From positions 64,848,063 through 64,912,062 of the forward strand of contig OY776120.1 of the NCBI GenBank assembly GCA_963675135.1: a DNA stretch of 64,000 nucleotides. Reading direction: 5' to 3'. The translations under genes and the position numbers were made by a program. Below, piece by piece: positions 12,090-22,602 of the stretch. How positions within the stretch are numbered: position 1 is the first letter of the stretch; each line of letters begins with the position of its first letter. Source of the DNA: Galeopsis tetrahit (lineage: Eukaryota; Streptophyta; Magnoliopsida; Lamiales; Lamiaceae). The notes under the pieces were generated by a model, which made no database searches, was not told where the DNA came from, and worked only from the letters and a program-made list of their open reading frames with translations.

Positions 12090-13861
12090 CAATTATTCAT
12101 ATTATACGCACACACGTCTTTGATAGAACACCAACTCGCTTAGATACCTCACTGAAAATCCTAAATTACCCTTATCCCTATTAATTTTTTCATGAGGATA
12201 CTATTTGATTCAGGGTGGGTTGTTATGCACTCAAGTACATGGTGTACTTAAATGGACTTTGACTGATTAACTGTTGACCGGTCAAACTTTGACTTTTTTT
12301 TTTCAATTTTTTTTTTAATACTGAAAATTTACATTTTTCAATGTTATTTTCAGTTATAATATAATACACTTTTCAGTTATAATAACATACACTTTTCATT
12401 AATATATAACTTACACTTTTCATTAATAGAATATACACTTTTCAATTATAATCATTAATAGATGATACATTTTTCAGTTATAATAACATACATTTTTTCA
12501 TTAATAGATCATACACTTTTCATTTATAATAACATACATTTTTCAGTTATAAGAACATACATGTTGCACTTTTCAATATAGTAACATACACTTTTCATTT
12601 AAAAAACAAAGATGTATTTTATAATATACTAACATAAACTTTTTTAAAATAAAAATCGAAAACAAATTTAAAAAAAAAAAAATCAAAGTTTAACTATTAA
12701 CCGGTCAACAGTTGATTAATTAAAGTTCACTCAAGTACAACATGTACTTGAGTGTATATAAGACTTTGGGTTTGATTCATATTTTCGGTACACCCAACAC
12801 TTTCACTATTCACGCTTCTCTCACTCTCCTCATATTGAAAAAAAGGAACTCCCGCGCGTAGAAGCTCATTTTGAAGAAGATGAATTACTATGAAGAGAGG
12901 AGGAGAGGAAGACCGCTTGAAAAAAAAAAGTAGTAAAGGTTAGTTTTTGTTTTTTTAGGTTTTATGAATTTTACTTTTGAAAACTAAGTCTAATATGTAT
13001 AATATATATATATATTTTAAAATTTATGTATAAGGTACAAAATAAACATGTGTTTGGATAAAAAAAAAAAATTGATGGGCATGTGGGATTCGACACAACA
13101 TTTTTTGAGCCTGGTTCTTTAAAATTGAGTAACATTTTCGATTTTTTTTTTTCAAATTTGATTTGAGTAATATGTTCATTTTTTTTTTGGAACATTGTTC
13201 ATAATTTTTTCCCCAAATTTTGGCTCATATATTTTTTTTTGACCATTATCCATTTGTTCATACTGTATATTTCTTTTGAAAATTGTTCATTTGTTCATAT
13301 TTTTTTTTTGAACATTGATATGTTGATCATATTAAAAATGTCCGGATTTTTATTTTCGAAAAAGTGTCTCTCTTTCAAAGAATCAGACTAAAAAATTCAA
13401 ATGAAAACTAAAAAAACGAGGCAAATAATGTAGAATGTCAAAATGTGTGCTCTCAACCTTCAAATAAAATATTACTAGAAAAACATAATATACCAAGAAA
13501 CAAATATAAACCCTAAAACAAAATCAATACATAAACATTACACAAAAAAATAGTTTCAAACAAATATAAGAACTTACAAATGAGTATCTAGCACCCCCTA
13601 CAAAACGTTATTGCATTAATAGTCATCGTCTTCTATCAATTCAAAAGACCAGCCACAATTTTTTCTTTATTGAAAAGTTTTTGTTTGAGTAAAATGATTC
13701 GATCGATTCGCATTCCCGCAATATGTACAGTTTACTCATCCGTGATTTATTTTTCAAATTTAAGCATAGAGTATTTCTGACATTTCACGCACCATTAATC
13801 TGAAAAGAAAAAACAGGTGGGTATCCTCATCAAATACGTGTGTACGTATAACTGTGCCCTT
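12090..13861. mobile_element. Second TIR element related to 10832-12008
   Basis: The right end near 13815-13858, reverse-complemented, begins AAGGGCACAGTTATACGTAC and continues ACACGTATTTGATGAGGA. The left end near 12100-12140 reads TTATACGCACACACGTCTTT and continues GATAGAACACC. These ends match each other and the TIRs of the neighbouring element. Interior: a nested MITE (12227-12755) and T-rich sequence with no coding potential. The left boundary is approximate. Confidence 0.42.
12227..12755. mobile_element. Nested foldback MITE
   Basis: Ends are inverted repeats of about 60 bp sharing CACTCAAGTACA, TTAACTGTTGACCGGT and CAAACTTTGA-like stretches. The right end also holds a 27-bp palindrome at 12728-12754 (12-bp perfect arms, 3-base loop). 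The interior (about 12340-12610) is a degenerate minisatellite of TACACTTTTCA.TTATAATAACA units. No clear target duplication. Confidence 0.6.
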
Positions 13862-14469
13862 ATACCTAATATATTTTTACCTCCAACTTCTTAATATTTT
13901 TCTTCGTATTATATCACGTTTTTCACTTTTTATCTTAATTTTATTTTTGACAATGAAGTTTCTCACTCCCTAAAGCCACACATTTTATTCCATATCTCAA
14001 TTCCACCTTAAAAACTCTATCATATTCACTTTATACTAATAGCTAAGGACATGTTTGTTTTGAAATTATATAGGATGTGGGAGATGGGGATGGAAAAATC
14101 CTGAATGGTGAAATCTTGATAAATAATGATTGTGTGTTTGTTTTGGGATGTTAAGTAGAATTGTTATATCAAATCAATTATGTAAAAATGAGTGATCGGA
14201 TGTTATATTATTATATTAATTATTTGAGAAGTATAGTAATAATTGAATGATTTGAGTAATTATTAGATGATAAAATTATTATAAAATGATTTAAAATTAT
14301 AAAGGGTGCAAATAAAACAATATGAATAAATTTATGTTAAACATATAATTAATTTTGGACTTCTATGTATATGTGAATTTAGAATTTTTTTTATCTACAA
14401 TCTCATGCTAAAAAATTATATATACAAAAGTTTGTAATTGGGTCATAAAAGTGTGAATTATACAACTCA
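13862..14469. other. AT-rich intergenic DNA
   Basis: No convincing gene. Around 14045-14160 there is a GTTTGTTTTG-bearing stretch of the sort found at ends of plant hAT fragments, but no matching second end was found. Confidence 0.4.
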
Positions 14470-14485
14470 ATAACCTTATTCATTC

Positions 14486-14599
14486 GACGAAGTTGGATAG
14501 CTCAAGTGGTTAGAGCACCACTACCTAAGCTTTAGATCTTGGGTTCGAGTCATGGGAAGGGGAAAAGGGATGGGTATTTAATGTAATTCAAAAAAAAAA
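14486..14599 (+). mobile_element. tRNA-derived SINE with intact Pol III boxes
   Basis: A box-like TAGCTCAAGTGG (14498-14509) and B box GGTTCGAGT (14542-14550) are spaced as in a tRNA head. A short body and an A-tail (14590-14599) follow. The insertion is framed by a perfect 16-bp direct repeat, ATAACCTTATTCATTC, at 14470-14485 and 14600-14615. The length of about 114 bp is short for a plant SINE. The perfect duplication argues for a fairly recent insertion. Confidence 0.88.
14498..14550 (+). promoter_or_regulatory. Internal RNA polymerase III promoter (A and B boxes) of the SINE
   Basis: A box at 14498-14509 and B box at 14542-14550 with 32 bases between, a normal tRNA-like spacing. Confidence 0.75.
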
Positions 14600-14630
14600 A
14601 TAACCTTATTCATTCAATCATGAATAGGGG

Positions 14631-15010
14631 TGTAAGTGAGTCGAGCCAACTCGCGAGCTACTCGTGTACGACTCGGAAAAAGATCGAAATCGACTCGAAG
14701 TTAATCGAGTCAAGTCGAGTTTCGAGCTACTCAAGTAGCTATCGACTTTGAGTTCGAGCTCATAAATACTCGGCTCAAAAGGCTCGCGAGCCTAATCGAG
14801 CTTGAAGACTTTTTTAATAAAATATTACTATTTAAAATTTAAATTAATAGAATATAATTGTTTAATAGTGTTTTAATAAAATAAATAGAATCATTAGATG
14901 AAAGGGCGCTCAAAGGAGACTGAAATTGGAGGGTGAAGGGCGCAAATAGCATTGGCAACAAAAGAATCTGGACGTGGGGTGGGGTGGGTGGGAGGAAAGT
15001 TGGGACAACT
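14631..15010 (+). repeat. TCGAG-rich dispersed repeat, forward copy
   Basis: Begins TAGGGGTGTAAGTGAGTCGA and is dense in GAGTCGAG/GAGCTCG words. It then has an AT-rich part and ends in TGGGTGGGAGGAAAGTTGGG. An inverted copy lies at about 29655-29995. The start resembles non-autonomous hAT termini, but no 8-bp target duplication was confirmed. An internal duplication around GAAGGGCGC is present only here. Confidence 0.6.
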
Positions 15011-15745
15011 TTTTAAGAAAATAACACTTTCTCATTCCTTCTATAACAGAATTATTCAATTTTATTATTTTCATTTCTTATTTAAAATTTTTTATATTTA
15101 CACTTTTTTATCTCCACCCTTCAACCATCACATATTTACTCAAATTGCTATTAATTTTATTTTTAAACAATCATTTTATTTATAAATGGACCACGCAACA
15201 TTTCATTATACTCTCAACTTATCTATTTTATACATAAACTAATCAATATTTATTAAAATTTGTCCTTGAAGAAGTGTAAATTTTTAAATTGGACGGAAGG
15301 AGTATATTTTTCCAGTGTTTCACTATATATTACTCAATTTTTTTTTTATATTGTTCTACTATATATGGATACGCAAGTTTTTTTTTTAAATGAAAAAATC
15401 AAGTCATTTATTAAAAAAAAGGTCATGGCTAAATAAAACTCTGATTCTACTATACATACGTAACACACCTTATAACTTCAATTACTATACATCCAACACA
15501 AAATATATAGTTTTTTTGAAAAATTAATACACATACCTCAATTTTAGGTAATTATAATCTAATTCTAAAAAAATAAAAAATAACAAAAAAATTCATTTAT
15601 CACCGACGGAACGGAAGAAACGTGCGAAATAAGAAGAAAAAAAAAAGTGAGTTCAAGTTAAAAATGAGAAGTTCCAAATGAAAAGTTTCAAATGTATGCA
15701 GTTTCTTTAGTTTTAATCAAAATTTAGAATTTTTATTTTTTTGAT
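15011..15745. other. AT-rich intergenic DNA with MITE scraps
   Basis: No gene seen. GGACGGAAGGAGTA near 15291 looks like a lone right end of a Stowaway-like MITE. A short stretch, AAATCAAGTCATTTATTAAA near 15396, recurs near 26561 on the far side of S2. Confidence 0.35.
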
Positions 15746-15879
15746 TGTAGATGTTGTTAACTCTTAAATGCTTTAACATTATCAACAACATCTTAATTTG
15801 ACCTTCCTTGATTTATTCTAAGTCTTTTCTGAAATGTTACATTAAATGTTGTACTAAATGCTCTCACATTCAGGAACGA

Positions 15880-15924
15880 TTCTAGAAGCTTCTACAAGAG
15901 TCTGGAACCTGGAAGATTCCAGAA
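15880..15924 (+). promoter_or_regulatory. Two perfect heat-shock elements in the S2 LTR
   Basis: TTCTAGAAGCTTC (15880-15892) fits TTCnnGAAnnTTC exactly. GAAGATTCCAGAA (15912-15924) fits GAAnnTTCnnGAA exactly. More nGAAn units follow to about 15990. The TATA box is about 140 bp downstream. The same pair is in the 3' LTR (25770-25782 and 25802-25814) and in the diverged partial LTR at 46776-46788 and 46808-46820. These are canonical binding sites for heat shock factors; response to heat is inferred. Confidence 0.75.
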
Positions 15925-16064
15925 GGTTGGAGAAGGTGCTAGAAGGCTTTGGAGCATTGTAGAACGACCTGGAAGATAGCAGAATGATCTAGAAAGATCA
16001 TGGAGGTTGAGGTCCTAAAAAATAGGATCTCATAATGGAAGGATCTAGAAGCTGTGTATTTCTC

Positions 16065-16072
16065 TATAAATA
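16065..16072 (+). promoter_or_regulatory. TATA box of the S2 LTR
   Basis: TATAAATA downstream of the heat-shock elements, repeated at 25955-25962 in the 3' LTR. Confidence 0.7.
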
Positions 16073-16621
16073 CCGCCAGAACCTCTCATTTCAAAGTATG
16101 CACTATTCGAGTAACACCTCCTTGAGCGTTCAACCCTAGTTAGGAGTTATGGTCAGTAGTTGTATCTTTTAACGTACGCCGAGGGATACCGCCTTCCAGT
16201 GTACTTTGTTCTAGTCTTGAATCGAGTGAGAGTGAATCACAAGATTAGATTAGTTCTTTAGACAGTGTTTTACACTTAAGTCTGTTTGCGGATTCAGGCA
16301 CCTGCCTCGATTGTAGTTTCCGTTTGTGGAATGTTGAAGTAATTGCTGAGACATTTCACACGACATTTTTGTATAACTTAGGAACTAAGTTACTTTTCGC
16401 CGTAAGGCTTAGCATAGGTTTTGTTATTAATAAAATCTATGTTAAAAATTATTCCATTGTGTTCGTATTGTGTTTTAGTGTTTTAGACTTCCGCTGTGTA
16501 CTGTGTTTACTTATTCACATTCTGTTAGAGTTAATGCTACACTAATTGTCACAACATTCAGTGTAACATTGTTCTGTTTTTTTACTTAAACACTAGATAC
16601 CACCCCACACACACTTTCAGT

Positions 16622-16633
16622 TGGTATCAGAGC
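16622..16633 (+). other. Primer binding site of S2
   Basis: TGGTATCAGAGC two bases after the 5' LTR, initiator Met-tRNA type. Confidence 0.92.
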
Positions 16634-16693
16634 CGATACCTGACGACACTAGGTTAGATCCTTGCTTAAAGTGTGTTTTAGTTTATGTTAGCA

Positions 16694-19600
16694 ATGGAAA
16701 CACATCACATATCCACAGCACTTAGGCCACCCGTTTTAGATGGTTCAAATTATGCTTATTGGAAGCCTAAGATGCGTATGTACATCAAGTCAATTGATGA
16801 ACGTGCTTGGAGGACTATTCTTACAGGTTGGGACGTACCAAAGAATCCAGCAGATGTCGATGGTGAAATTCAACTTAAGAAAGAAGTTGATTGGACAGCC
16901 GATGAGATAACAACAGCAGGATATAATTCTAAAGCCTTAAATGCTATTTTTACTTCTGTTGATACCTCTATGTTTAAAATTATATCTAACTGTTCTACTT
17001 CTAAGGATGCATGGGACAGGTTACAAGAGCATTGTGAAGGTTCCGATAGTGTTCGAAGGACAAAGCTTCGAATGTTGGGGACAAAGTTTGAGAATCTCCG
17101 AATGAGGGAAGATGAAACCATTTCATCCTACAACGAAAGGTTAAGTGAGATTATTAATGAATCACATTCTCTTGGTGACCCTATTTCAAATGTTAGAGTA
17201 GTACATAAGATATTAAGGTCTGTTCCTAAAAGATTTGATGCTAAAATTTGTGCTATTGAAGAGGCAAAAGATACTGATAAGTTGAGTCAAAATGAATTAG
17301 TGAGTATTCTTAGAACCTATGAAATAAACACTAATCAAACTGATGAAGCTAAAGATGATAAAAAAGTTGTTGTTTTTAAAGGAGAGACATCAAACAAATC
17401 TGAGATTCAGCCTATCATTACTGAGGTTGATTCGGATGAGGAATTGCTTGATGAATGCCTTAACAATCCTGACAGCATTGCTCTTCTTACAAAGCATTTT
17501 AATAAATTTCTTAAGAAGTCTATGCATAAATCTAAAGGAAACATTCAGCCTAAGATCCAAATCAACACATCAACACCACAACCAGAAAGGAGGAAGAGTC
17601 AATTCACACCAAGACCATCAAAGAGTGAAGGTAAACCAAGGTATGATCCTGAATTTAGAAAATCAGTTCAATGCAATGCATGTTCTGGTTATGGACACTA
17701 TGCAAATGAGTGTGCCAATACCAGACTAAAGCAAAAACTGAATTTTAGTGCTACCTTGAGTGATGAATCTGATAATGATGATCTTGATGAGTTTAATGAA
17801 AATGAAAGTGCTCATTTTACCAGAATTGATTATAATGATTCCTCAGATGATGATCTGGATGATACAGATTCTGATGTTGCACCTGATGTCTTCACATCTA
17901 CAGTAACATCAAAACAGAGTCACCCAGATTTGAACTGTTTTAATGGCTTTGTTGATGATGCAGGAAAAAGGATTGATGATGAGACATATCAGAAATTGTT
18001 AGATGATTGGAACTCTCAGAAACTCTCTCTGAATTCTTTGAATAAAGAGAATGAGGATCTAAAAGACACAATCACTAAGCTAGAAGTCTTACTTACCAGA
18101 AGAGATCTTGAAGTTTGTAAACTGAAGGAGAAATTGATCAACTCTACTTTAAGTTTCAAAAAGTTTTCCAAGAGTGCTTCTACAGTGAATGATGCTATAG
18201 CTACTGGTAAATCTAATAATTATGGTTTAGGTTATGATGGTGAAACTGCTTCTATTTCTGAAAATTTTAGAAAACCTGTGAAATTTGTGAAGGCAAATGC
18301 TAGCACATCTGGTGTAACATCTGCACAAACAGATTCTCACAAGGTTAAAAGGAAGTATATTTGTCATTATTGCTTTAAATATGGTCATATTCGTCCCTTC
18401 TGCTTGAAAATGTTTAAAGATTTGAGAGCTGAATTTAAGTCATTCAGAATGTCTTCACATCCTAGGAAACATTCTGTGAAATCTGCATGGAAATCAAAAG
18501 TTACCTGTAATGTTGTTCACACATCCTTGAAAGCATGTTTACCTGGTCTATGGTATTTTGATAGTGGTTGTTCTAGACATATGACAGGACAAATAGACTA
18601 CTTATCTGATTATGTGACCTTGAATGGTGGTAATGTTACATATGGTGGTGGATCAAAAGGAAAGATAATAGGAAAAGGAACTTTGAATGTTAAAGGTTTT
18701 CCTAAGCTTAAAAATGTTTTGCATGTTGATGGCTTACTTGCTAATCTGATTAGTATTAGTCAACTTTGTGATGATAATTTGCATGTAAAATTTGACAAAG
18801 AGTCTTGCTATGTTCTTAATGAAGATGATGATTGTGTAATGACTGGTATTAGGTCTGCAGATAACTGTTATCTTATTGGAACTAATGTATGCAATTTGTC
18901 AAAACATGATGAGAATGTCTTATGGCACCAAAGATTAGGACATGTAAATTACAGGTCAATGAAGAAACTAATCACATCAGATGCAATCAAAGGACTACCT
19001 AAACTGAGTTTCCAGAATACCACTGTATGTGGATCATGCCAGAAAGGTAAACAGGTAAGAGTGCCGCATAGAATGCTGTCACATTGTTCTACACATCGAT
19101 GTTTTGAATTGTTGCACATGGATTTGATGGGTCCTATGGAAACTGAAAGCATTGGAGGTAAGAGATATTCCTTAGTTGTGGTAGATGACTTTTCTAGATA
19201 TACTTAGATTGAGTTTTTAAGAGATAAATCTGAAACATTTGCTGCTTTTAAAGTTCTCTATAAAAGGTTCAAAAATGTGTTTAACTTAAAAGTTGGCCGT
19301 ATTAGAACTGATCATGGTAGGGAATTTGAGAATAGCATGTTTAATGATTTCTGTGATAAGAAAGGTATCTTGCAAGAATATTCATCTCCTAAAACTCCAC
19401 AACAAAATGGAATTGTTGAAAGAAAGAATAGAACTTTACAAGAAATGGCAAGAGTCATGCTTTTATCTAAAAGTCTTTCTAAAAGATTTTGGGCTGAAGC
19501 ATTGAATACAGCATGTCATATCATTAATAGAGTTTATATTCGATCTGGTACTAATCAAACACCTTATGAGATTCTGAATGTTAGAAAACCAAGTGTGAAA

Positions 19601-21649
19601 TATTTTCATGTATTTGGTTGTGTGTGTTATATTCTGAATGATAGGGATCAACTTCACAAGTTTGATTCTAAAAGTGATAAAGGTTTCTTTTTAGGCTATT
19701 CTAGAAATAGTAAAGCTTATAGAGTTTATAACCTTAGGACTAACACTGTTCAAGAATCTGTTAATGTTGTGTTTGATGATGATAAAGGTCTTACAGATGA
19801 TAAAGATGAAGAGGATGTATCACAAGTCACTGACAATTCTGAGAATACACTGAAGTCTGATAATGCTGCACCAAATGCTAACACATCTGGAGCAACATCT
19901 ACAGAACAAACAGTTGTAATTCCACAGAATGATCAGTATGTTCCCAAAACGAATCCTTCTTCAAGAATGGGGAAAAGTCATCCTTCTGACCAGATCATAG
20001 GCGATGCTGCAGTTGGAGTGCAAACAAGAGGAAGAATAAGATCGAATAAGGTAGATGTGGTAAGAACAATATGCATGTCTTCTATTTGCAATGTTGTGAA
20101 TGCTGAGTGTTACTATTCTGAAATTGAACCTAAAAATGTAAATGAAGCATTAACTGATGAAAATTGGATAAATGCTATGCATGAGGAACTTAATCAGTTT
20201 GAAAGAAATGAAGTTTGGACACTTGTTCCAAGACCTAGTCATACTAATGTCATTGGAACAAAGTGGATTTATAAGAACAAAACTGATGAGTCTGGAAACA
20301 TTGTTAGGAACAAAGCTAGGTTAGTTGCACAAGGTTAGACCCAAGTTGAAGGTGTTGATTTTGATGAAACTTTTGCACCCGTTGCTAGGATAGAATCTAT
20401 TAGATTATTACTAGCAATTGCATGTTTTATTGATATTAAACTACATCAAATGGATGTAAAAGCTGCATTCTTAAATGGCATATTAAATGAAGAAGCATAT
20501 GTAGAACAGCCTAAAGGTTTTGAAGATCCACAATACCCGGATCATGTGTACAAACTAAAGAAAGCATTGTATGGTCTAAAACAAGCTCCTAGAGCATGGT
20601 ATGGTAGGCTTACGGACTTTCTTTTAGAATATGGATTTATTAGAGGAGAAGCCGATAGGACTTTGTTTATTAAGCACACTGGAGAAGGATTACTAATTGC
20701 TCAAATATATGTTGATGACATTGTGTTTGGTTCAACATGTGATAAAATGCTGAACAGATTTGTTGAAGCAATGACAGCCACATTTGAGATGAGTATGGTT
20801 GGAGACTTGAGTTATTTTTTAGGTCTTCAAATCAAGCAATGTAAGGATGGTATTTTCTTCTCTCAAGGTAAGTATGCTAAAAACTTAGTCAAACGGTTTG
20901 GTCTTGAAAGCTCAAAAGTAATGAAAACACCTATGGGTTCTACTTTGAAACTTTGCAAAGACAATGGTGGAAAGGATGTTGATCCAACATTGTATAGATC
21001 CATGATAGGTAGCTTACTTTATCTAACCTCTAGTAGACCTGACATTATGTATAGTGTGTGTGTTTGTGCTAGGTACCAAGCAAATCCAAAGGAATCTCAC
21101 CTGAATGCAGTGAAAAGGATAATCAGATACGTTTCAGGTACAAGTGAACTAGGGATATGGTACACTAAGGACACCAACAACACATTGATTGGATACAGTG
21201 ATGCGGATTGGGCTGGAGACATTGATGACAGAAAGAGTACAAGTGGAGGATGTTTCTACATGGGGAACAATCTTGTGTCTTGGCATAGCAAGAAACAAAA
21301 TTGTGTTTCTCAATCCACTGCCGAGTCTGAATACATAGCTGCAGGAAGTTGTTGCACACAGCTATTGTGGTTAAGTAAGATGTTTCATGACTATGGAATT
21401 GAAAACAATATCCTCACAATTTTCTGTGATAACACAAGTGCTATTAACATATCTAAGAATCCGGTACAACACTCACTCACTAAGCACATTAGCATTAGAC
21501 ATCATTTTATGAGAGATTTAGTGGAGAAGAACATAGTTAAGTTGGAATATGTGCCTACTGAAAATCAAAATGCAGATATATTTACTAAGGCTCTTGACCA
21601 TGAGAGATTCTCATTTTTGAGGAAATCTCTTGGTATGTGTAATATCTGA
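16694..21649 (+). pseudogene. gag-pol polyprotein of S2, one frame with two internal UAG codons
   Basis: A single reading frame to TGA at 21647-21649. I prefer the ATG at 16694 (METHH) because it aligns with the S1 start; an in-frame ATG at 16685 also exists. Gag carries a CNACSGYGHYANEC knuckle (near 17671), an acidic segment, a predicted coiled coil (about 18000-18160) and a second knuckle CHYCFKYGHIRPFC (near 18361). Then come protease (WYFDSGCSRHM), integrase (HMDLMGPM, RTDHGREFEN, GIVERKNRTLQE), reverse transcriptase (YVDDIVFGS) and RNase H (SDADWAGD, TAESEYIAA, FCDNTSA). UAG at 19205-19207 replaces a conserved Trp of integrase, and UAG at 20336-20338 replaces a Tyr of reverse transcriptase conserved in S1. 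Everything else, including catalytic residues, looks intact. Readthrough is possible but the contexts do not match a known readthrough signal. Confidence 0.93.
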
Positions 21650-21813
21650 ATAATTCTTGAGAGGATGTTGTCGCAAATGCGGTAGCATTTGGGACAACAG
21701 CCTAAGGTGGTATAGTTATTATAGATTTGATTTATTTCTTATTTTCGTTGAATAATTCCTTTGTAAAATATTCTTGAAATCTGAAATTTGTTTGTGCAAA
21801 AATAGGCATGTAC

Positions 21814-22140
21814 TACACCTCTCAAAAGCTTGAAAAATTGAGAATGTTACAGCATACTAAAAGATGTACCAATTCACTGAGTAACTATGGAGCACGGAGT
21901 TCGCTACTACGATGCCTTCTTTTCAAAAGGTGAATTTGGTAAAAACATCAAGAGGTTCGTAATCCATTAAGTAAGTATGGGGCACGGAGTTCGCTACTAC
22001 GATGTACTCTACAGGAACAATGGATCAATACGAATTAGATGCTGTAGCACAAAAAGAAGAAATGCAATGAAGAGAAAAATGCTGAAAAAATTGGCTACAT
22101 TGGATAGGTAAAACCTGTGAAAAACCAATGTTGAGGTGTA
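21814..22140 (+). other. Conserved post-pol noncoding module of S2
   Basis: TACACCTC (21814-21821) and GAGGTGTA (22133-22140) form the outer inverted repeat. Direct repeats at about 21870-21932 and 21961-22012 both contain CACGGAGTTCGCTACTACGA followed by TG. The layout matches the S1 module at 6075-6364. It lies between the end of pol and the accessory ORF. Confidence 0.75.
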
Positions 22141-22602
22141 TGTCAAATCCTTGAGCACAACATTACATGATTCAATTATATTTTTATAAGTTGTAATTAT
22201 TTAATTAATTGTGGGAATTTATTTTATTTATTTATAATTATACTAACCACGTTCCTTTTATTATTTCAGATTATACACATTTTTTATTTTTAATTAATTC
22301 TAGAATATTCTTAATTTAATTAATTAATTAAGATTTTACCCCACTAACTCACCCATGATTTACTTGTGGCTGAATTTGTGGAGCATTATCCATTCAATCT
22401 AGAATTTTCTTTAAGTCAAGCCTTAATCACACGTACATTATTCCAACTACTAAGCTCTCTCTATATAAATACTCCCATTTCATGTTTTTCTAAGCTTTGT
22501 AATTAATTGAGTAAGTTGAGTATTAGTTTTGCAGATTTTGTTATAAGATATTTTGTGTTTATCTCGATTCTTGTGTTGGTTCTTTTCGAATTCTTGGTTT
22601 AA

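Larger units (their letters stand above)
15746..16619 (+). repeat. 5' LTR of S2
   Basis: 874 bp, TGTAGATG...CTTTCA. It contains two heat-shock-element trimers, a TATA box at 16065 and a GGTCCTAAAAAATAGGATC inverted repeat near 16010. A 73-codon ORF within it is also in the 3' LTR but has no recognisable product. Confidence 0.95.

Noticed and set aside
16324..16545. 73-codon ORF in the S2 LTR (also at 26214-26435)
   Set aside because: Lies in the LTR near the transcript start, hydrophobic by composition, no counterpart in S1 and no known LTR product.
19205..19207. Programmed UAG readthrough in S2 gag-pol
   Set aside because: The codon is inside integrase rather than at the gag-pol border, replaces a conserved Trp, and the following bases do not resemble a known readthrough context.
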